A stretch of 17,777 nucleotides of DNA from Pseudomonadota bacterium (GTDB taxonomy: Bacteria > Pseudomonadota > Gammaproteobacteria > Burkholderiales > Gallionellaceae), in NCBI GenBank assembly GCA_021781695.1, contig JAJXWG010000013.1:1-17777 (forward strand). Reading direction: 5' to 3'. The notes below the pieces were generated by a model, which made no database searches, was not told the origin of the DNA, and worked only from the letters and a program-made list of their open reading frames with translations. How positions within the stretch are numbered: the first letter of the stretch is position 1; each line of letters starts with the position of its first letter. Shown here in pieces: positions 13,761 through 17,777 of this stretch. The translations under genes and the position numbers were made by a program.

Positions 13761-14615
13761 ATGTCTGTCACTAATTTACTGGATAACTGGGCTGCGGTCC
13801 GTCATTTCCACCCTATCGATGACAAGCCGCACGATCCGTACAAATGGGCGATGGCGATCGACCTGGATGCATGCATAGGCTGCAACGCATGCGCGGTGGC
13901 CTGTTATGCGGAAAACAACCTGCCTGTCGTGGGTCGTGAAAAATTCAAGCACGGGCAGGTCATGCATTGGATGCGCATCGAGCGTTACTGGGAAGAGGAT
14001 GGCCGAGACTTTCCCGATCAGGGTTTCCAGTTTCTGCCCATGATGTGCCAGCAGTGCGAGGCCGCACCCTGTGAGACAGTGTGCCCGGTGGGTGCGACCA
14101 ATCACACGCAGGACGGACTGAACTCGCAGATATACAACCGCTGCATCGGTTCTCGCTATTGCTCTGCCAACTGCCCGTTCAAGGTCCGTTATTTCAACTG
14201 GTATGACTATCCGACGACAGAAAATGTCTGGCCTGCAGAGATGAATTACCAGTTGAACCCCGATGTGACAGTGCGCGGCAAGGGCGTGATGGAAAAATGC
14301 ACGTTCTGCGTTCAGCGGCTGCGCGCAGCAGAGGTGACAGCCAAGGGCGAAGGGCGAATCGTGCGGGAAGGAGAGGTGCAGACCGCCTGCCAGCAGTCTT
14401 GCCCCACGGGTGCGATTTCCTTCGGCAATCTGGTAGACCCTGAGTCGCGCGTACACAAGCAATGGCAGGCGCAGCAGGTCGACCTGGATAAGGATGCGCA
14501 GGAAAAGAATCAGAAAGAAGGCGGGACGGATTTGCGCGGCTACCGGATTCTTGAAGAGCTGCGTTCCTATCCCTCGGTGATGTATCTGGAACGCGTGCGC
14601 GAAAGCGCTGTTTAG
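13761..14615 (+). CDS. actB2: Alternative complex III subunit ActB2, Fe-S ferredoxin-like subunit
   Basis: Electron-transfer subunit equivalent to the C-terminal domain of fused ActB, 284 residues, related to PsrB/NrfC-type proteins with four Fe-S clusters. Cysteine groups are CIGCNACAVAC (38-48), CQQCEAAPCETVCP (96-109), CIGSRYCSANCP (128-139), and CTFC (180-183) together with CQQSCP (210-215). In the third group the expected second cysteine is Ser131, which fits the single [3Fe-4S] cluster of ACIII. There is no signal peptide, so it must cross the membrane bound to Tat-targeted ActB1. A very strong Shine-Dalgarno sequence AGGAGGT (13747-13753) precedes the ATG by seven bases. Separate actB1/actB2 genes are known in some ACIII clusters. 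Confidence 0.94.
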   Translation: MSVTNLLDNWAAVRHFHPIDDKPHDPYKWAMAIDLDACIGCNACAVACYAENNLPVVGREKFKHGQVMHWMRIERYWEEDGRDFPDQGFQFLPMMCQQCEAAPCETVCPVGATNHTQDGLNSQIYNRCIGSRYCSANCPFKVRYFNWYDYPTTENVWPAEMNYQLNPDVTVRGKGVMEKCTFCVQRLRAAEVTAKGEGRIVREGEVQTACQQSCPTGAISFGNLVDPESRVHKQWQAQQVDLDKDAQEKNQKEGGTDLRGYRILEELRSYPSVMYLERVRESAV

Positions 14616-14630
14616 TCCGCTGAAAACTTG

Positions 14631-14635
14631 AAGGA
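14631..14635 (+). promoter_or_regulatory. Shine-Dalgarno sequence that fixes the actC start
   Basis: AAGGA stands six bases before ATG 14642. The alternative in-frame ATG at 14636 directly abuts it with no spacer and would be poorly initiated. Confidence 0.6.
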
Positions 14636-14641
14636 ATGACA

Positions 14642-16006
14642 ATGAAAGATATACGCGAAGACATTGCCTGGGCCAAGATCAACCAGGATGTGATGAAGAG
14701 TCTGGAAAACCCGAGGCCGCTTTACTGGGTGATCCTGTTTTTTGCAGTGCTGGCTTTCGGCATCGGCATCGGTTGCGAGGTTTACCAGTACCAGATGGGC
14801 ATGGGGGTTGCGAATCTCGATAATCCTCATGTGTGGGGACTCTATATCGCCACCTTCATCTTCTGGATTGGCATGAGCCACTCGGGCACGCTGTTGTCGG
14901 CGATTCTGCATCTGATGCATGCCGACTGGCGCAAACCCATCTATCGCTTTGCAGAGGCGATGACCACTTTCTCGCTGATGACCGCGGGTCTTTTTGTGAT
15001 GGTTCACCTGGGCCGCCTGTGGCAGTTCTATTATGCAGTTCCCTATCCGAACGAGAGATGGGTATGGCCCAATTTCCAGTCGCCGCTGTTGTGGGATGCG
15101 ATGGCGATCTTTACCTATTTGAGCTCTTCGGTATTGTTCCTGTTCGTCGGCATGATCCCGGATCTTGCGATTGCACGCGACAACATGCAGTCGGGATGGC
15201 GCAGGAAGCTCTATACCCTGCTAGCATTGGGCTGGGAAGGCACGGACAGGCAGTGGCGCAATTTCCGCGTGACATATCTTACCATCGCCTGCTTTCTGAT
15301 TCCGCTGGCGGTATCGGTGCACTCCATCGTGGCATCTGACTTCGGCATGTCTCAGCAGCCGGGCTGGCACGTGACTTCCTTTCCGCCATACTTCGTCGCG
15401 GGTGCGCTGTACTCGGGTTGTGCTGCGATCATCACGCTGTTCATCATCCTGCGCTATGTGTTCAAGTTTGAAGAATACATGACCTTGCCCATCCTTAAGA
15501 AGATCGTGCGCCTTACGTTCGCGATCGCGATGGTGTGGACTTATCTCAACTGCGTCGAGTTTGCCTCAGTCTGGTACAGCCACGATGCGGTGTCGAAGGA
15601 CTTGCTGATACAGAAAATGACAGGCCCTTATGCGCCTTTCTGGTGGGCGATGATTTTCTGCGGATCGATCGTTCCCTTGATCTTTGCGATCAAGCGCTTC
15701 CAGACCAATATCCCGGTGCTGTTTGCCACCTCGTTGCTGCTCAATCTGGGCATGTGGCTCGAACGCTGGATGATCGTCTCGCCGACCTTCTCGCATGGTT
15801 ACTATCCGTGGACCTGGGATCACGACCAGTGGCCATCGATGATACAGTGGGGCATCGTGTTCGGAAGCTTCGGCTGGTTCACGCTGCTGTTCATGGTGTT
15901 CTGCAAGATGTTCCCGTCCGTGTCCATGTACGAGGTCAAGGAGATGGTGTATCACCGCTCGTTGCATCTGAAACAAAATGGTACTGTTGAACAAGGAGTG
16001 CACTAA
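14642..16006 (+). CDS. actC: Alternative complex III subunit ActC, NrfD/PsrC-like membrane protein
   Basis: Integral membrane subunit of alternative complex III that carries the periplasmic-side quinol site and belongs to the NrfD/PsrC family, 454 residues. About ten hydrophobic helices can be read, for example LYWVILFFAVLAFGIGIGCEV, the segment around LYIATFIFWIGMSHSGTLLS, and the late helices around VLFATSLLLNLGMWLERWM. MSHSGTLLSAILHL and WERW-type motifs near the end are typical of the ACIII branch. It receives quinol electrons and passes them to the [3Fe-4S] cluster of ActB2, by analogy with known structures. The ATG 14642 is preferred over 14636 because of the AAGGA spacing. Two bases separate its stop from actD. 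Confidence 0.95.
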   Translation: MKDIREDIAWAKINQDVMKSLENPRPLYWVILFFAVLAFGIGIGCEVYQYQMGMGVANLDNPHVWGLYIATFIFWIGMSHSGTLLSAILHLMHADWRKPIYRFAEAMTTFSLMTAGLFVMVHLGRLWQFYYAVPYPNERWVWPNFQSPLLWDAMAIFTYLSSSVLFLFVGMIPDLAIARDNMQSGWRRKLYTLLALGWEGTDRQWRNFRVTYLTIACFLIPLAVSVHSIVASDFGMSQQPGWHVTSFPPYFVAGALYSGCAAIITLFIILRYVFKFEEYMTLPILKKIVRLTFAIAMVWTYLNCVEFASVWYSHDAVSKDLLIQKMTGPYAPFWWAMIFCGSIVPLIFAIKRFQTNIPVLFATSLLLNLGMWLERWMIVSPTFSHGYYPWTWDHDQWPSMIQWGIVFGSFGWFTLLFMVFCKMFPSVSMYEVKEMVYHRSLHLKQNGTVEQGVH

Positions 16007-16008
16007 TC

Positions 16009-16539
16009 ATGAGCAAACGTCATCTACTCGCGCTCTATGGCGACTTCGACCAGGCCGAAGCGGTCGTCAAGGAGTTGCGCAATACAAAGATCAATGGCTT
16101 TGATGTCAACGACGACATGATCGTCAAATCCCCGATCGAGCACCCCGAGGTCGAGAGATTCCTGGGCGACAAACCTGTCTATGTGCAGTGGTTCACGCTG
16201 GTGGGCGCTGTGCTTGGTGGATCGCTTGGCTTTCTCGGGATATCGAGTGCACAGGCCAATTTCTTCATGCAGATGAAGGGTGGCAAGCCCATCGTGCCTT
16301 TGCCCCCCAATTTTGTATTGACCTATGAGCTGTTCATTCTGGGGGGCGTGTACATCACCGTGCTTGGCTTTTTGATCTGTGCGGCATTGCCTGCGAAACG
16401 ATCTCCCTTGTACAACGCCAAGGTATCGGTGGATAACATCGGCATCCTGGTCAAGGCGGAAGAGGGAGCCGTGGGTATATTGAAGGCGATCTTTACCAAG
16501 CACAAGGCTATAGAAATTCAGGAAGAGGCGGGGAAATGA
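16009..16539 (+). CDS. actD: Alternative complex III subunit ActD (DUF3341 family)
   Basis: Small accessory membrane subunit of alternative complex III without redox cofactor, 176 residues. The N-terminal soluble domain (HLLALYGDFDQAEAVVKELR, from residue 5) is followed by two membrane helices, about 60-84 (WFTLVGAVLGGSLGFLG) and about 105-127 (ELFILGGVYITVLGFLICAAL). A cytoplasmic C-terminal segment of similar ferredoxin-like fold carries the word VSVDNIGILV. The length matches the family. AAGGAG (15993-15998) lies ten bases before the ATG. The last codons overlap the actE start (ATGA, 16536-16539), suggesting coupled translation. Confidence 0.92.
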   Translation: MSKRHLLALYGDFDQAEAVVKELRNTKINGFDVNDDMIVKSPIEHPEVERFLGDKPVYVQWFTLVGAVLGGSLGFLGISSAQANFFMQMKGGKPIVPLPPNFVLTYELFILGGVYITVLGFLICAALPAKRSPLYNAKVSVDNIGILVKAEEGAVGILKAIFTKHKAIEIQEEAGK

Positions 16540-17090
16540 AAAAGTTATCCTTGGCAGTTTTGTTATTGTTGTCTCCCTGTCTTGCGCAGGCATGGCCATG
16601 GTCGAGAGACATGGCGAACCAGATCAGTGTGAAGCCTCAGGAAAGTCCTGATCCTGCCAATCCCGGCATGTATCCCTTCCCTTCACGCTCTGTCCCTGTG
16701 CCGGGCACGACGGTGTTTGTCGAGGATCTGGATGCTGCGAAGAAGATGGCTAATCCCGTGGTTGCGGATGAAAAGTCGATCCAGAAGGGCAAGCATCTGT
16801 TTGAGATTTACTGCACCCCCTGTCATGGATTCAAGGGGTATGGGGACGGACTGGTCGGGAAGAAGCTGATCATGCAGCCTTTCAATCTCTCCTATACCAA
16901 CACCATGCACAGCTGGCAATCGCCGGACTACCCCGACGGATATATTTTCGGCTATATGACGTTGGGCGGGGCAGTGATGCCGAGCTACGCCAATGATCTT
17001 TCTCCGACCGAGCGCTGGAATGTGGTGAACTACGTGCGCAAGGTTCTGCAAAAGGCACCCGCAGGTTATGTGGCGCCGCAGTCGAATTAG
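16536..17090 (+). CDS. actE: Alternative complex III subunit ActE, monoheme cytochrome c
   Basis: Periplasmic monoheme cytochrome c of alternative complex III, 184 residues, thought to relay electrons onward from ActA. The heme site is CTPCH (93-97) and the likely sixth ligand is Met148 in GGAVMPSYA. The signal peptide MKKLSLAVLLLLSPCLAQA (1-19) ends in an AxA-type cleavage site before WPWSRDMANQ. Cys15 is preceded by proline and does not form a proper lipobox, whereas homologues that I recall have a lipid-attachment cysteine shortly before the RDM motif. The start overlaps the actD stop by four bases. AGGAAGAGG upstream (within actD) may serve as ribosome site. Confidence 0.93.
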   Translation: MKKLSLAVLLLLSPCLAQAWPWSRDMANQISVKPQESPDPANPGMYPFPSRSVPVPGTTVFVEDLDAAKKMANPVVADEKSIQKGKHLFEIYCTPCHGFKGYGDGLVGKKLIMQPFNLSYTNTMHSWQSPDYPDGYIFGYMTLGGAVMPSYANDLSPTERWNVVNYVRKVLQKAPAGYVAPQSN

Positions 17091-17102
17091 GGAGCATATA
17101 AA

Positions 17103-17777
17103 ATGTTGACATACAGTAATTGGTCTGTTCTGACGGTAAGTTTCGTTGTGGTGTTGTCGCTGGCCTTGAGTGGTGTGGCGTTTTGTTCCGTATTGCATCT
17201 GGTTGGCGCCAAGTGGCGTTATAACGTCCGCAACCTGGCAACCTCGCTTTACGCGCTGTTTCCGCTTGCGGCCGTGCTGCTGGTGATCCTGCTGGCAGGC
17301 GGTTCACATACTTTTCCCTGGTGGAATGTGCCGGTCAATGAGGATTTCCACATGCCTGGCTGGTATCAGCCATACTGGCTGATGTCGCGCGAGGTGGTCG
17401 GCATGATTTTCATGATGGGGCTCTACTGGGTGTTCATCCAGCGTCAGGCAGAAAGCGATAAAGGCCCCAGGGAATATGCAAGCTTTCACAAGGTCGCAAC
17501 CTGGATTCCGTTCTTCTTTGTGCTCTACAGCACGATGATCGCGTGGGATTTCGAGATGACGTTGGTGCCGCACTGGCACAGTGCGATCTACGGCATGCAG
17601 CAGTTTGTCAGCAATTTCGGCATGTTCCTGGCATTCCTGGTGATCTGGATCTATGTTTTGAACAGGAAAAACAAGCTGGTATCGCCGGTGCCTGAAAAGA
17701 TTTATAATTACTTGGCGCAGATGTTGCTGGCTTTCACGTTGCTGTATATATATACTTATTACGCGCAATTTTTGACC
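17103..17777 (+). CDS. actF: Alternative complex III subunit ActF, 3' truncated by window end
   Basis: The frame starting at ATG 17103 stays open to the last base, giving 225 residues of a polytopic membrane protein (begins MLTYSNWSVLTVSFVVVL). AGGGAG (17089-17094) precedes it by eight bases. Hydrophobic helices are seen at about 9-32, 46-66, 95-112, 130-147, 165-187 and 206-222. The word HTFPWWNVP after the second helix and the REVVGM and ATWIPFFFVLYSTMIAWDF segments fit ActF, the second membrane-integral ACIII subunit related to ActC. Full ActF is around 400 residues, so roughly half is missing only because the window ends; there is no sign of a real truncation. Confidence 0.9.
   Translation, partial: MLTYSNWSVLTVSFVVVLSLALSGVAFCSVLHLVGAKWRYNVRNLATSLYALFPLAAVLLVILLAGGSHTFPWWNVPVNEDFHMPGWYQPYWLMSREVVGMIFMMGLYWVFIQRQAESDKGPREYASFHKVATWIPFFFVLYSTMIAWDFEMTLVPHWHSAIYGMQQFVSNFGMFLAFLVIWIYVLNRKNKLVSPVPEKIYNYLAQMLLAFTLLYIYTYYAQFLT

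Noticed and set aside
13776..14642. 288-codon - strand open frame opposite actB2
   Set aside because: It mirrors actB2 almost exactly; the cysteine cluster motifs and strong Shine-Dalgarno sequence support the + strand gene.
10774..17777. Molybdenum-dependent polysulfide, nitrite or formate oxidoreductase instead of ACIII
   Set aside because: ActB1/B2/C alone would look like a Psr/Nrf-type enzyme, but the pentaheme ActA, DUF3341 ActD, monoheme ActE and ActF in the order A-B1-B2-C-D-E-F identify alternative complex III.

Overview
This window looks like chromosomal DNA of a betaproteobacterium of the order Nitrosomonadales, most likely an iron oxidiser related to Gallionella or Sideroxydans. 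I infer this from protein flavour, from the gene order his - HIT - tatABC - S1C protease - Nif3 (typical of betaproteobacteria), and from the presence of an alternative complex III (ACIII) cluster. No rRNA, tRNA, CRISPR array, transposase, integrase or phage gene is visible.

Positions 30-5190 hold the distal part of a histidine biosynthesis operon, all on the + strand: hisC, hisB, hisH, hisA, hisF, hisI, hisE, followed by a translationally overlapping HIT-family hydrolase gene. Upstream hisG/hisD would lie outside the window. HisH carries an in-frame insert of about 27 residues that coincides with a palindromic DNA segment. Positions 5205-6691 hold tatA, tatB and tatC (twin-arginine export). 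They are followed by an overlapping MscS-like channel gene (6681-7961), a convergent membrane-anchored DegS/DegQ-type protease gene on the - strand (8002-9132), a divergent Nif3/DUF34 gene (9163-9909) and an unrecognised gene on the - strand (9891-10475).

From 10774 to the window end there is a tightly packed operon for ACIII, the quinol:electron-acceptor oxidoreductase that can replace cytochrome bc1. It contains actA (pentaheme cytochrome c), actB split into actB1 (molybdopterin-oxidoreductase-like, Tat signal plus lipobox) and actB2 (four Fe-S cluster ferredoxin subunit), actC (NrfD-like quinol subunit), actD, actE (monoheme cytochrome c) and a truncated actF. Ahead of actA is an AT-rich leader of about 300 bp with a sigma70-like promoter, a 15-bp direct repeat spaced exactly 90 bp, and a small dyad. 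The Tat genes nearby make the machinery that should export the folded ActB1/ActB2 pair.

A second theme is a set of dispersed palindromic sequences in the gaps of the his-tat-mscS region: 1105-1125, 4004-4066, 5429-5569 and 7969-7999, plus the one inside hisH. At least the 5.5 kb and 8.0 kb copies share an 18-nt core. I see no clearly new multi-gene system. The most interesting points are the in-frame palindrome in hisH, the palindromes inside the his and tat operons, the placement of ACIII where I would expect petABC, and unusual details of the ACIII subunits.
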